Below the pieces are notes generated by a model. The model did no database searches and was not told where the DNA came from. It saw only the letters and a list, made by a program, of their open reading frames with translations. Below, piece after piece: positions 1-9,436 of a DNA stretch of 29,285 bases. Location of the stretch: NCBI GenBank assembly GCA_019428955.1, contig JAHYJF010000009.1:1-29285 (forward strand). Reading direction: 5' to 3'. The position numbers and the translations under genes were made by a program. Positions within the stretch are counted from its first letter, which is position 1. Every line of letters starts with the position of its first letter. Source of the stretch: Burkholderiaceae bacterium (lineage in GTDB: Bacteria; Pseudomonadota; Gammaproteobacteria; Burkholderiales; Burkholderiaceae_E).

Positions 1-567
1 CGACGCATCGCCGTCGAGCGGACTTAGGTTCTCCCCGGCCAGGTCGTAGAGCGAGTCGTCGAGCACCAGGTCGCCGTCGATTCGGCGCAGGCCGCTGGCC
101 ATCATCCGAGCGACCAATTCGGTCAGGTCCTCGATCACCAGCTTCGGATCACCGCCGCCGCGCAGCACCAAGTCGCCGTGCAACTCTCCCGCTTCGAGCC
201 TGTTCCCGAGGTAGAGGCTGGTCCGCCAGCGATATTCCGGACCCAGCAGTGACAGGGCCGCGTAGGTCGTCACCAGCTTGATCGTCGAGGCGGGGTTGAA
301 GGCACGTTCGGCGTTGTGTTCGAACAGCGGCCGGCCGCCGCCCACGGGCAACGCGATCATTCCGACCTCGCCCGGCGCCAGCGTGGCCACCCCGGTTACC
401 CCAGACAGCGCGGTGCGCCCTTGCCCTGCCCCGTTCGCCGCCCAGGCCGCTCCCGGCGCGTCAGACAGCAGGGCAGCCATGGTCATCAGCAACGCTCCGG
501 CCAGCCGTCGCCCCACCTGGCGTGGGACCGATCGGCGGGGGGCTGTCTTGGCTGGGGCTAGGGGCAT
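1..567 (-). CDS. dacB: D-alanyl-D-alanine carboxypeptidase/endopeptidase (PBP4 family, peptidase S13), partial at C-terminus
   Basis: Periplasmic penicillin-binding protein that trims or cleaves peptidoglycan cross-links. The ORF starts with ATG at 565-567 and runs off the left edge after 189 codons, so only the N-terminal part is here. Residues 1-43 form a signal peptide (Arg-rich start, a hydrophobic stretch around residues 22-35, AWA-type cleavage site). The S13 serine motif S-x-x-K is visible as STIK at residues 94-97, within the expected FNPAST context, followed by the S13-like stretches GDLVLRGGGDPKL and GLRRIDGDLVLDD. The second and third active-site motifs (SxN, KTG) lie beyond the edge. 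It diverges from the SDR gene with 65 bp between the starts. The family call is secure; whether it acts mainly as carboxypeptidase or endopeptidase cannot be read from this part. Confidence 0.9.
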   Translation of the reverse strand, partial: MPLAPAKTAPRRSVPRQVGRRLAGALLMTMAALLSDAPGAAWAANGAGQGRTALSGVTGVATLAPGEVGMIALPVGGGRPLFEHNAERAFNPASTIKLVTTYAALSLLGPEYRWRTSLYLGNRLEAGELHGDLVLRGGGDPKLVIEDLTELVARMMASGLRRIDGDLVLDDSLYDLAGENLSPLDGDAS

Positions 568-574
568 GCGGGCT

Positions 575-603
575 TTGGCAGTGGGGTCGGGGCGTAGAAT
601 TAT
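575..603 (+). promoter_or_regulatory. Weak candidate sigma70 promoter for the SDR gene
   Basis: TTGGCA at 575-580 and AATTAT at 598-603 are separated by 17 bp and lie about 30 bp upstream of the SDR ATG. The -35 matches consensus at 5 of 6 positions, the -10 at only 4 of 6. The same short gap must also hold the dacB promoter, for which GATAAT on the minus strand (604-599) is a possible -10 without a recognisable -35. Confidence 0.25.
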
Positions 604-632
604 CCCATTGGAATTCGCTCTGGGGATTGATC

Positions 633-1415
633 ATGGGGGAAGCACTCGGCCGCTTGGCCGGAAAGGTGGCGCTGGTAACCGGGGCCGCCAACGGAATCGG
701 CGCCGCGATTGCGCGGCGTTTCGTCGCTGAAGGGGCACTGGTGGCGCTGGCTGACCGTGATGCCGACGCCGGCGCAGCCCTGGCCGCTGAACTGGGCGCC
801 AGCGCGGCGCTGGTGGTCTGCGACGTCGCCGCGCAAGGCGCCGCCAGCAAGGCAGTCGACGCCACCGTCGAGCGCTTCGGACGCATTGACGTACTGGTCA
901 ACAACGCCGGCATCACCCACGCGGCGAACTTTCTGGACATCGACGTCGCCGACTTCGACCGGGTGCTGGCGATCAATCTGCGCGCGTACTTCTGCTTCGG
1001 CCAGGCGGCAGCACGCCGCATGGTCGCCCAGGGCGATGGCGGCACGATCGTCAACATGTCGAGCGTCAACGCCGTGCTGGCGATCCCCGACCAGGTGCCC
1101 TACGTGGTCTCCAAGGGCGCGGTCAACCAGCTGACCAAGGTAATGGCCCTGTCGCTTGCCGACCACGGCATCCGGGTCAATGCCATCGGCCCCGGCACCA
1201 TCGCCACCGACCTTGCCACCAAGGCGGTGCTGGGCTCGGAAGCGGCGCGGCGCAAGATCATGTCGCGCACTCCGCTACGCCGTCTGGGCGAGCCCGCCGA
1301 GGTCGCCGACGTCGCCCTGTTCCTGGCCTGCTCCGAGTCGTCTTATCTCACCGGGCAGGTGATCTACCCGGACGGAGGGAGATTGGCCCTCAACTACACG
1401 ATCGCGCTAGACTGA
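633..1415 (+). CDS. Short-chain dehydrogenase/reductase (SDR), classical type
   Basis: NAD(P)-dependent oxidoreductase of the classical SDR family, 260 aa, full length for the family; substrate unknown. Visible motifs are the cofactor loop TGAANGIG (16-23), NNAG (90-93), the catalytic Ser in NMSS (about 143), and Y157-x3-K161 in YVVSK. An Asp (D41) at the end of the second strand suggests NAD(H) rather than NADP(H). The C-terminal PDGGR stretch is usual for FabG-like or glucose-dehydrogenase-like members. The ORF is open further upstream, but the ATG at 633 is preferred because the Rossmann fold begins at once (GRLAGKVALVTG) and a weak GGGGA lies 5' of it. hemN follows 31 bp downstream on the same strand, so the two may be cotranscribed; no functional link can be inferred. 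Confidence 0.85.
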   Translation: MGEALGRLAGKVALVTGAANGIGAAIARRFVAEGALVALADRDADAGAALAAELGASAALVVCDVAAQGAASKAVDATVERFGRIDVLVNNAGITHAANFLDIDVADFDRVLAINLRAYFCFGQAAARRMVAQGDGGTIVNMSSVNAVLAIPDQVPYVVSKGAVNQLTKVMALSLADHGIRVNAIGPGTIATDLATKAVLGSEAARRKIMSRTPLRRLGEPAEVADVALFLACSESSYLTGQVIYPDGGRLALNYTIALD

Positions 1416-1446
1416 AAAGTTGAATGTGTCTGTAAACGGAAAACCA

Positions 1447-2835
1447 ATGGATTCTGCAACCCAACTGGTCATCGACCCGGAGCTGCTCGAGCGCTTCGGC
1501 GGACGCGGTCCGCGCTATACCTCCTACCCGACAGCCGACCGGTTCCACCCCGGTTTCACCGACGCCGATTATCTCGAGGCGCTGCGCGCCCGGGCCGAGC
1601 GTCGCGACGAGCCCCTGGGCCTGTACTTCCACATCCCGTTCTGCCGCACGATCTGCTACTACTGCGGTTGCAACAAGATCGGCACCAAGCACCAGGGCAA
1701 GTCGGCCGAATACCTGACCGCGCTCGAGCGCGAGATCGAAATGGTCACCGACGCGATCGGCATGGGCCAGACCATCCGCCACCTGCACTTCGGCGGCGGC
1801 ACGCCGACCTTCATGCTCGACAGCGAGTTCGAACAGTTGTTCGCGGTGGTGCGCAAGCACTTCGTCATGGCGCCTGACGGAGAGTATTCGATCGAGGTCG
1901 ACCCGCGCACGGTGACGCCCGACCGGCTCAAGGTGCTGCGCGGTTTCGGGCTCAACCGGATCAGCCTGGGCATCCAGGACTTCGACGCCGACGTCCAGCG
2001 CGCAGTCAACCGGATCCAGTCCTACGAGGAGTCGCGCGCGCTGATCGAGGCCGCCCGGGCTGAAGGGTTCGAGTCGGTCAACGTCGACCTGATCTACGGC
2101 CTGCCGCTCCAGACGGTGGAAGGCTTCCGCAAGACCGTCGAGCTGACCATCGCTGCCCGCCCCGACCGGGTGGCGCTCTATCACTACGCCCACCTGCCCA
2201 AGCTGTTCATGCCGCAACGTCGCATCGACGAGGCGCAGTTGCCCGACGCGGCCACGCGTGGCGCGCTCTTCGAGATGGCTACCCGGCTGTTTGGCGCGGC
2301 CGGCTATACCCACCTCGGACTGGACCACTTCGCGCTCGCCGATGATGAGCTGGCCGTGGCGCAACGCCATAACCGCCTGCACCGCAACTTCCAGGGCTAC
2401 TGCTCGCATGACGCGGGCGACATCATCGCGCTGGGCGTTTCGTCGATTTCACAGGTCGGCGCAGTCTATGCCCAGAACGACAAGACGCTGAGCGGCTACT
2501 ATCAGCGCCTCGCCGAGAACCGGCTGCCGACGGTCCGTGGCATCAAGCTCTCGGAGGACGACTTTCTGCGCCGCGACGCGATCCAGGCGCTGATGTGCAG
2601 CTTCGCTCTGGATTGGGCGAGCTACGACTCACACCATCCGGTCAAGGGCCGCGAGTATTTTGCCGATGCACTCGCCAGCCTCGCCCCGATGAGCGAGGCC
2701 GGAGCGATCAGGATCGACGAGTCGGGAATTGAAGTCGAACCTCGCGGCCGCCTGCTGGTCAGGGCAGTCGCGATGGCCTTCGACCGCTACCTGCGCGAAT
2801 CACCGTCCAGCGGCACCTATTCGAAGATCGCCTGA
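1447..2835 (+). CDS. hemN: Oxygen-independent coproporphyrinogen III oxidase (radical SAM)
   Basis: Cytoplasmic radical SAM enzyme that converts coproporphyrinogen III to protoporphyrinogen IX without O2, in haem synthesis. The protein is 462 aa, close to E. coli HemN (about 457). The N-terminal GPRYTSYPTADRF is a HemN signature. The iron-sulfur motif CX3CX2CXC is complete (C66, C70, C73, C75), followed by HFGGGTPTF, EVDPR, GLNRISLGIQDF and the HemN-type stretch NRLHRNFQGY that separates true HemN from HemW. An in-frame TTG at 1420 is possible, but the ATG at 1447 fits the family N-terminus and has GGA eight bases upstream. It is the second gene after the SDR gene and ends 6 bp before the convergent usp gene. 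No FNR/ANR box was seen upstream. Confidence 0.95.
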   Translation: MDSATQLVIDPELLERFGGRGPRYTSYPTADRFHPGFTDADYLEALRARAERRDEPLGLYFHIPFCRTICYYCGCNKIGTKHQGKSAEYLTALEREIEMVTDAIGMGQTIRHLHFGGGTPTFMLDSEFEQLFAVVRKHFVMAPDGEYSIEVDPRTVTPDRLKVLRGFGLNRISLGIQDFDADVQRAVNRIQSYEESRALIEAARAEGFESVNVDLIYGLPLQTVEGFRKTVELTIAARPDRVALYHYAHLPKLFMPQRRIDEAQLPDAATRGALFEMATRLFGAAGYTHLGLDHFALADDELAVAQRHNRLHRNFQGYCSHDAGDIIALGVSSISQVGAVYAQNDKTLSGYYQRLAENRLPTVRGIKLSEDDFLRRDAIQALMCSFALDWASYDSHHPVKGREYFADALASLAPMSEAGAIRIDESGIEVEPRGRLLVRAVAMAFDRYLRESPSSGTYSKIA

Positions 2836-2841
2836 GCGCTT

Positions 2842-3285
2842 CTAGCGGTAGATCAGCGCCGGCACCTTGCAGTGCGTCAGCACCTTGTTGGTCTCGCTGC
2901 CCAGCACCATGCCGGCAATTCCCCGGCGACCGTGCGAAGCCATGAAGATCAGGTCGCACTGGCGCTTCTCGGCTTCCTTGATGATCGCTTCGTAGACCTG
3001 GTCGCTGATCTTGACGACCGCTTCGGTGGTGACCGAATGAGCCCTGGCCTTCTCGGCAACGGCGGCCATGACCTCGTTGGCGTAGCCACGCACCGCCTCG
3101 AGGTATTTTTCCTCGGAGTAGTAGTTGGCCTGCGGCACCAGTGCCCCCGGGGGGGTGCGAAACGGCGGCTGGACGTTGAGCACGACCAGCACCGCGCCCT
3201 GTTCGGCGGCAAACTTGACGGCGGCATCGGTCGCAGCCAGCGAGGGCTCCGAGGCGTCGGTTGGAAAGAGGATTCGCTTGAACAT
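2842..3285 (-). CDS. Universal stress protein (UspA family)
   Basis: 147-aa single-domain Usp, a cytosolic protein linked to stress survival. The N-terminus FKRILFPTDASEPS is the typical Usp beta1 strand with its conserved Asp, and the C-terminal part has DLIFMASHGRRGIAGMVLGSETNKVL, split here as the ATP-binding pattern G-x2-G-x9-G-S/T (GRRG then GSET). It is therefore probably of the ATP-binding UspFG/MJ0577-like type. The ATG at 3285 is chosen over upstream in-frame starts because AAGGA lies 8 bases upstream and homology begins there. It is transcribed divergently from groES and shares the 300-bp intergenic region. TTGACT on the minus strand (3384-3379) is a possible -35, but no fitting -10 was found. 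Confidence 0.9.
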   Translation of the reverse strand: MFKRILFPTDASEPSLAATDAAVKFAAEQGAVLVVLNVQPPFRTPPGALVPQANYYSEEKYLEAVRGYANEVMAAVAEKARAHSVTTEAVVKISDQVYEAIIKEAEKRQCDLIFMASHGRRGIAGMVLGSETNKVLTHCKVPALIYR

Positions 3286-3403
3286 GTCGGCGTCCTTGTC
3301 GGTTGGAATAGCGCTCGCACGGGAGCAACGCGCGGATATTGTTTTAACCAGTCCTGCATTTCCATTTAAGCACATTTCAGTCAAAAAATCCCTCGTGGTG
3401 GCA

Positions 3404-3433
3404 CTTGAAATATGTGAGGTTAGCCCTTATTAT
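3404..3433 (+). promoter_or_regulatory. groESL promoter: overlapping sigma32-like and sigma70-like elements
   Basis: CTTGAAA at 3404-3410 and CCCTTATT at 3424-3431, spaced 13 bp, fit the RpoH (sigma32) heat-shock pattern. The same DNA read as a sigma70 promoter gives TTGAAA at 3405-3410 and TATTAT at 3428-3433 with an ideal 17-bp spacer. The CIRCE operator begins at the last base of this -10. This arrangement predicts basal sigma70 transcription repressed by HrcA and heat-induced transcription by RpoH. Confidence 0.75.
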
Positions 3434-3459
3434 TAGCACTCGCCGGCGTTGAGTGCTAA
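3433..3459 (+). promoter_or_regulatory. CIRCE operator (HrcA binding site)
   Basis: Perfect inverted repeat TTAGCACTC-N9-GAGTGCTAA, identical to the CIRCE consensus. HrcA represses groE and other chaperone operons by binding it. It starts at the end of the -10 hexamer and covers the likely transcription start, 128 bp upstream of the groES ATG. hrcA itself is not in the window. Confidence 0.95.
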
Positions 3460-3587
3460 TGAAGTTTCCGGGTGGCAGTTTGGCTCCTGGAGGATAGGTT
3501 GGTGCCTGCGCCTACGACGTTCCGGCAAACCCGGACCCGATTTCCATTTTTTCTGCATCGGCAGAACAAGACTTCAGGAGCAAGCGA

Positions 3588-3875
3588 ATGAAACTGCGTC
3601 CCCTGCATGACCGCGTGATCGTCAAGCGCCTCGATAACGAACGCAAGACGGCTTCGGGCATTGTGATTCCCGACAACGTCGCCGAGAAACCCGACCAGGG
3701 CGAAGTGCTCGCGGTTGGCAAAGGCAAGATCCTGGAAGACGGTACGGTACGCCCGCTCGACGTCAAGGTCGGCAACAGGATTCTCTTTGGCAAGTACAGC
3801 GGCCAGGCCGTCAAGGTCGAGGGCGAGGAACTGCTCGTGATGCGTGAAGACGACATCATGGCAATCGTCGAATAA
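3588..3875 (+). CDS. groES: Co-chaperonin GroES (Cpn10)
   Basis: 95-aa co-chaperonin that caps the GroEL cavity. The sequence is typical throughout: MKLRPLHDRVIVKR at the start, a mobile-loop region around residues 17-32 (ERKTASGIVIPD), GEVLAVGKG, and VEGEELLVMREDDIMAIVE at the end. AGGAG lies 8 bases upstream of the ATG. groEL follows 48 bp downstream in the same operon, controlled by the promoter/CIRCE region upstream. Confidence 0.98.
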   Translation: MKLRPLHDRVIVKRLDNERKTASGIVIPDNVAEKPDQGEVLAVGKGKILEDGTVRPLDVKVGNRILFGKYSGQAVKVEGEELLVMREDDIMAIVE

Positions 3876-3923
3876 TCGACCCATCCCCTTCACTTCAATC
3901 AAGAACACAGGAGTTAACCGAAC

Positions 3924-5585
<1,662 letters not shown>

Positions 5586-5598
5586 GCACAAGTAGTAC

Positions 5599-5659
5599 GG
5601 ACTGCGGCTTCCGCCGCGGTCCGCCAAGGCCCCGCCGCAAGGTTGGGGCCTTTCTTTTT
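5599..5659 (+). terminator. Intrinsic terminator of the groESL operon, with a preceding hairpin
   Basis: The terminator stem is AAGGCCCC (5626-5633) paired with GGGGCCTT (5645-5652) around an 11-nt loop, followed by TCTTTTT. A separate GC-rich hairpin immediately upstream (about 5599-5624, arms CGGACTGCGG and CCGCGGTCCG with one G-T wobble) may stabilise the transcript end. The minus strand has no T-tract after the stem, so the site works in one direction only. Confidence 0.85.
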
Positions 5660-5692
5660 GAGGCCGCGCCCCAGGCCTTAGACCTCTACTCT

Positions 5693-6367
5693 TCAGGTTC
5701 CCGTGCGCGCCGCGCGCCAGGCCTTGAGTTCGGCCACGACTTCGTCGTCCTCGACTTGCGGAAACTCGCGGTAGAACTGCGACACGGCGAAGAATGGCTC
5801 GGGAGTGGCCAGGCAAACGAGGGCGTCGGCTTCGCCGCGCACCCGGGCTACGCTGTCCACCGCACCCACGGGCACTGCGGCGACGATCTCACTGGCACCC
5901 TGCGCGCGCAGGCTGCGCAGCGCGGAAACCATGGTCGACCCGGTCGCCAACCCGTCGTCGACTACGATCACCAGCCTCCCAGCCGGATCTATCCGGCGCT
6001 CGTCACCGCCATAATGCGCGCGGCGCTCATGAATCCGTTCGCATTGCGCGCGCGCCTCGTTGGCAAGGTAACTTTCGTCCACCCCGAGGCGTGCCGCGCT
6101 GTCGGACATCACCACGGCTCCAGCCTCGTCGACCGCGCCGAGCGCCAGTTCACGGTTGAACGGCGCCCGCAGCTTGCGCACCAGCACGACGTCGAGTTCG
6201 CCGTCGAGCGCTTCGGCGATCACGCGACCCATGCCGATCGCGCCCCGCGGGATCGCCAGGATCAGCGGATTGCGGCCGCGGTAACCTGCGAGCGCCAGCG
6301 CCAGCTGCCGTGCCGCTGCGAGCCGATTTTCATACGGCAGGTCGCCGCTACTCGTGACTTCGCTCAT
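5693..6367 (-). CDS. Phosphoribosyltransferase-domain protein (COG1926-like)
   Basis: 224-aa type I phosphoribosyltransferase fold, substrate not known. The PRPP-binding loop is clear: VIVVDDGLATGST at residues 133-145, with the acidic pair DD followed by ATGST. The N-terminal half has LAIPRGAIGMGRVIAEAL and VVLVRKLRAPFNRELALGA, typical of the stand-alone predicted phosphoribosyltransferases rather than of Apt, Hpt, Upp or PyrE. The start is the ATG at 6367, which overlaps the stop of the upstream hydrolase as ATGA (6364-6367), with GAGAGGG just upstream; this implies translational coupling. It is the last gene of a minus-strand operon that converges on groEL, separated from it by the groEL terminator. 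Confidence 0.85.
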   Translation of the reverse strand: MSEVTSSGDLPYENRLAAARQLALALAGYRGRNPLILAIPRGAIGMGRVIAEALDGELDVVLVRKLRAPFNRELALGAVDEAGAVVMSDSAARLGVDESYLANEARAQCERIHERRAHYGGDERRIDPAGRLVIVVDDGLATGSTMVSALRSLRAQGASEIVAAVPVGAVDSVARVRGEADALVCLATPEPFFAVSQFYREFPQVEDDEVVAELKAWRAARTGT

Positions 6368-7230
6368 TGCTCGCCCTCTCCAGTCGGTGCTGGTGCGTAA
6401 TTCTGGCCGCCGATCCATCCCAGCAGGTCAGCGAGCGCCTCATGACGCCAGGGCACCGACTCGTGGAACAGTTCATGGTACGCCGCTTCGTATTCGCGCG
6501 TGGTGAGCATGCCGGGGGCGGCGTGCCGCGCGAAGTGGCGCGCACCATCCGGGTCGACGATCCGGTCCGCTCCACCGTAGAGCAGCAGGGTCGGCACGCG
6601 CAGCGTGGGCGCCTGGCGGCGCGCCAACGCGCCCGCGGCGACCATCCATTGCAGCAATCGTGCCGTTATCCGGTTATGAACCAGGGCATCGGCGACATAG
6701 GCCTGCACCTCGTGCTGCTCGTGCGACAGCCACTCGGGATTCAGGCCGTTGCCGATTGCGAGGTCCGGCGCCGAGCGCACCAGCAGCCAGAGCAGCACCT
6801 TCTGGAAAGCCGACACCCGCAGTGCCAGCGCCGGCGAGGAAAGCACCAGCGCTCGCACGGGGATTGCCCCGGTGAGCACCAGTTCGGCGGCTAGTGCGCC
6901 GCCCATGCTGTGACCAAGGAGCAGCGGAGCGCTGGCGCACTCCTTGGCAAAATCGGTCACCAACCCCACGGCATCACGCCGCAGGTCACCAGCCGGTGCC
7001 AGCGCCCCGCGCGCCCCGCCCGAGCGGCCGTGACCGCGATGGTCATGGGCGCGCACGCGCCATCCGGCCGCACACAGTTCCCGGGCGAGCGCGTCGTAGC
7101 GCCCGACGTGTTCGCCAAGTCCATGCAAGAGGTAGATTCCGCCGATCGTCGCCGTTGAATCAGGTAGCCAGTCGCGGCAGAAGAGCGCGATGCCGTCGGC
7201 GCTGGTGGCGGTGAAATCGATGCTGGGCAC
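6364..7230 (-). CDS. Alpha/beta hydrolase, monoacylglycerol-lipase-like (serine aminopeptidase S33 fold)
   Basis: 288-aa alpha/beta hydrolase of the lysophospholipase/monoacylglycerol lipase group. It shows the oxyanion motif HGLGEH (36-41), HDHRGHGRS (62-70), the nucleophile elbow GHSMGG (106-111, Ser108), the probable acid Asp222 in YGGADRIV, and the probable His252 in YHELFHE. No signal peptide is seen, so it is probably cytosolic. The start is taken as GTG at 7230 because GGAGG lies 8 bases upstream; a GTG at 7239 would overlap that ribosome binding site. The broken eamA gene ends 24 bp upstream and the phosphoribosyltransferase overlaps downstream by 4 bp. The substrate is not deducible. 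Confidence 0.85.
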   Translation of the reverse strand: MPSIDFTATSADGIALFCRDWLPDSTATIGGIYLLHGLGEHVGRYDALARELCAAGWRVRAHDHRGHGRSGGARGALAPAGDLRRDAVGLVTDFAKECASAPLLLGHSMGGALAAELVLTGAIPVRALVLSSPALALRVSAFQKVLLWLLVRSAPDLAIGNGLNPEWLSHEQHEVQAYVADALVHNRITARLLQWMVAAGALARRQAPTLRVPTLLLYGGADRIVDPDGARHFARHAAPGMLTTREYEAAYHELFHESVPWRHEALADLLGWIGGQNYAPAPTGEGEQ

Positions 7231-7254
7231 TGTCTGCACCTCCAGTCGGTTCGA

Positions 7255-8156
7255 TCACTCCCGCCGCGTCGGCCGCAGCACCGTCATGATCGCCATCAGG
7301 ATACTCACGAGCGGCGCGTAATCCTGCCACGTCGGGCGCTCGCCCAGGATCATCATGCCCGAGAATACCCCGACGACCGGGATGAACATCACCGACAGGC
7401 TGCTGACCACCGGCGGGAGGATCGTCGCCAGGCGGAACCACATTACCTGCGCGAAGCCGAAGATCACCGCCGCGTTGTAGCCGATTGCCAGCCACCCGTT
7501 GCGATCCGGCAGATGCGTCCAACTGCCGCGCTCGAACAGCAGGGCCAGCGTCGCGCACACCACCAGCGAAATCAGCAGCGACCAGAAGGTGATGACAATC
7601 ATCGGAGTGGTCTGGCGGCGGCGCATGAACTGGGTTCCGAGGCCCCAAATCGCTGCGCCGCCGAGCATGAACAGGGTCCCCGCCGGGCTGCCCGTTATGG
7701 AGCCTATTTCGCGCCAGAGGAGCAGCGCAACCCCGGTTGCGGCCGCGGCGACACCCAGCCACAGTCCCGCCGAAGCCCGGTCGCGAAAAAAATGAAACCA
7801 ATCACCGCCGTGAAGATCGGTATGGTGTAGCCGAGGATTGCCGCGCGCCCCGACGAGAGCAATTGCACCCCGCACATGATCAGCACGAACCAGAGCACCA
7901 TGTTGGTCAGTGCGAGCTAGCCGAGCCCGCGCCAATGCTCGCGCGGCACCGCGATGCGCTGCCCTTGCGCCCGCATCACGACGAACAACACCCCGAGCCC
8001 AAGAACCATTCAGCTCGCACGGAAGGTCATGGGCTCGAGTTCGCTGACTCCGATCTTCATGATCGGCCAGTTGAAGCCCCAGGTGAGCGTCAGCAGGGCC
8101 AGCAGCCACAGGTCGCGGGTCGAAAGGAGTCTTGAATCGGTCTCGGGCATCGGCAT
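7255..8156 (-). pseudogene. Decayed EamA/DMT-family transporter (two nonsense codons plus a frameshift)
   Basis: Read from ATG 8156 this is a 10-helix EamA-type drug/metabolite exporter of about 300 codons in which all parts can still be recognised. It is interrupted three times: TGA at 8012-8010 (after FRAS), TAG at 7919-7917 (between GLG and LALTNM), and a frameshift at a run of seven A/T (7786-7792), after which the frame continues to the stop at 7255. Restoring one T joins IGFIFF to RDRASAGLWLGV, the expected EamA sequence. The C-terminal half (from about 7785) is intact, with GTLFMLGGAAIWGLGTQFM, VSSLSVMFIPVVGV and GERPTW. Both nonsense codons could come from TGG by single G-to-A changes. 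Flanking genes are intact, so general sequence error is unlikely, although the homopolymer shift alone could be one. Confidence 0.85.
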
Positions 8157-8186
8157 CAACTTGGTGACCGCGAATCGTCACCCCAT

Positions 8187-8192
8187 TACAAT
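8187..8192 (+). promoter_or_regulatory. Candidate -10 element of pyrF
   Basis: TACAAT at 8187-8192 lies 30 bp upstream of the pyrF GTG. No good -35 is present at 16-18 bp spacing (GTGACC at 8164-8169; TTGGTG at 8161 is too far). The 12 bases TACAATCGGCGC recur exactly at the tRNA promoter (9115-9126), which supports a promoter role. Confidence 0.4.
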
Positions 8193-8221
8193 CGGCGCGC
8201 AAACCCCACGAGGAGCAACAG

Positions 8222-9061
8222 GTGAATTTTCGCGATCGTCTGCGCGCGCGCTGGCTGCGTTCCGAATCGATGCTGTGCGTCGGCCTCGACCCTGATGAGC
8301 AACGCCTGCCCGCCCACCTCGCCGGGCGCAGCGGCGCTATCGCCCGCTTCTGCATCGAGATCGTCGATGCGACCGCGCCCTGGGTGTGCGCCTTCAAACC
8401 CCAGATTGCCTACTTCGCGGCCGCCGGAGCCGAGGACCAGCTGGAACAGGTAATGGCGCATATCAGGGAACACCACTCCGACATTCCGGTGGTGCTCGAC
8501 GCCAAGCGCGGCGACATCGGCTCCACGGCGGCGCTCTACGCCCGCGAGGCCTTCGAGCGCTATGGCGCGGACGCTGTCACCGTCAACCCCTACCTCGGGT
8601 TCGACTCGCTCGAACCGTTTCTGGCCTGGTCGCAGCGCGGGGTGATCCTGCTGTGCCGGACCTCGAATGCCGGCGGCGCCGATCTCCAGGGCCAGCGCCT
8701 GGCCGATGGCGAGATGGTCTATGAACGGATCGCGCGGCTCACCGCGGGACCCTGGAACACCTCGGGCCAGCTCGGACTGGTGGTTGGGGCCACCTTCCCG
8801 GCCGAGTTGGCGCGGGTGCGCGAGCTGGTCGGCGACTTGCCGCTGCTCGTACCGGGGATCGGCGCCCAGGGCGGTGACGTCGACGCGACCGTGGCCGCCG
8901 GGATCACCGCCGATGGCTACGGGATGATGATCAACTCCTCGCGCGCGATTCTCTACGCCAGCGATGGGGATGACTTCGCGCTTGCCGCCGGTGCCGCGGC
9001 CCGCGCCACCCTTAGTGCGATCCGTTCGGCCCAGCACGGCGTTCGGCCCGCGACGCCGTGA
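8222..9061 (+). CDS. pyrF: Orotidine 5'-phosphate decarboxylase (type 2)
   Basis: Cytosolic enzyme that decarboxylates OMP to UMP, the last step of de novo pyrimidine synthesis. At 279 aa it matches the longer type 2 subfamily. The catalytic motif DAKRGDIGSTA (Asp93, Lys95, Asp98) is present, as are LCVGLDPD near the N-terminus, VNPYLGFDSLEPFL and the C-terminal phosphate-binding part LVPGIGAQGGD. The start is GTG at 8222, with GAGGAG (8210-8215) placed 6 bases upstream; no ATG is available near the conserved N-terminus. It is divergent from the eamA pseudogene and followed by the tRNA gene. Confidence 0.95.
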   Translation: MNFRDRLRARWLRSESMLCVGLDPDEQRLPAHLAGRSGAIARFCIEIVDATAPWVCAFKPQIAYFAAAGAEDQLEQVMAHIREHHSDIPVVLDAKRGDIGSTAALYAREAFERYGADAVTVNPYLGFDSLEPFLAWSQRGVILLCRTSNAGGADLQGQRLADGEMVYERIARLTAGPWNTSGQLGLVVGATFPAELARVRELVGDLPLLVPGIGAQGGDVDATVAAGITADGYGMMINSSRAILYASDGDDFALAAGAAARATLSAIRSAQHGVRPATP

Positions 9062-9091
9062 TGCCTGCCGGGGGCGGCCGGTTAGTCGGTT

Positions 9092-9120
9092 TTGACGACC
9101 AAGCCCCAAACCCCTACAAT
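9092..9120 (+). promoter_or_regulatory. Promoter of the tRNA gene
   Basis: TTGACG (9092-9097) and TACAAT (9115-9120) are separated by exactly 17 bp, a near-consensus sigma70 promoter. It ends 10 bp before the mature tRNA 5' end. The downstream GGCGC is GC-rich, as is common at stringently controlled stable-RNA promoters. Confidence 0.8.
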
Positions 9121-9130
9121 CGGCGCCTCT

Positions 9131-9207
<77 letters not shown>

Positions 9208-9251
9208 GATCCGCACTTCGTCCGGCAATCCCGGGTTCGCGGTGCACGACC

Positions 9252-9280
9252 GGCCCGCCCAACAGCGGGCCTTGTCGTTT
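9252..9280 (+). terminator. Intrinsic terminator after the tRNA gene
   Basis: Stem GGCCCGC (9252-9258) and GCGGGCC (9265-9271) with loop CCAACA, followed by TTGTCGTTT. It lies 45 bp after the tRNA. The remainder of the 229-bp gap up to 9436 holds nothing else I can identify; no clear promoter for the next gene was found. Confidence 0.7.
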
Positions 9281-9436
9281 CAGGGCCCGCTGCCATCTGG
9301 CCGCCGGCCGGGAGCATTTTTCTGGTGGCCAGCGCAACAGCGGCTGCACCGCGGCGCCACTCAGTGCAAAATGTCGGCCATCGGGCGCACGACCGTGTTG
9401 GCGCGCGCCCGGCCATTGGAAAGGGGGTTCGGCGGG

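Noticed and set aside
1420..1446. TTG start for hemN, nine codons upstream
   Set aside because: No Shine-Dalgarno is at suitable distance, and the ATG at 1447 matches the family N-terminus better.
7704..7901. Separate 65-aa membrane peptide on the minus strand
   Set aside because: It is the piece of the eamA pseudogene between the TAG and the frameshift, not an independent gene.
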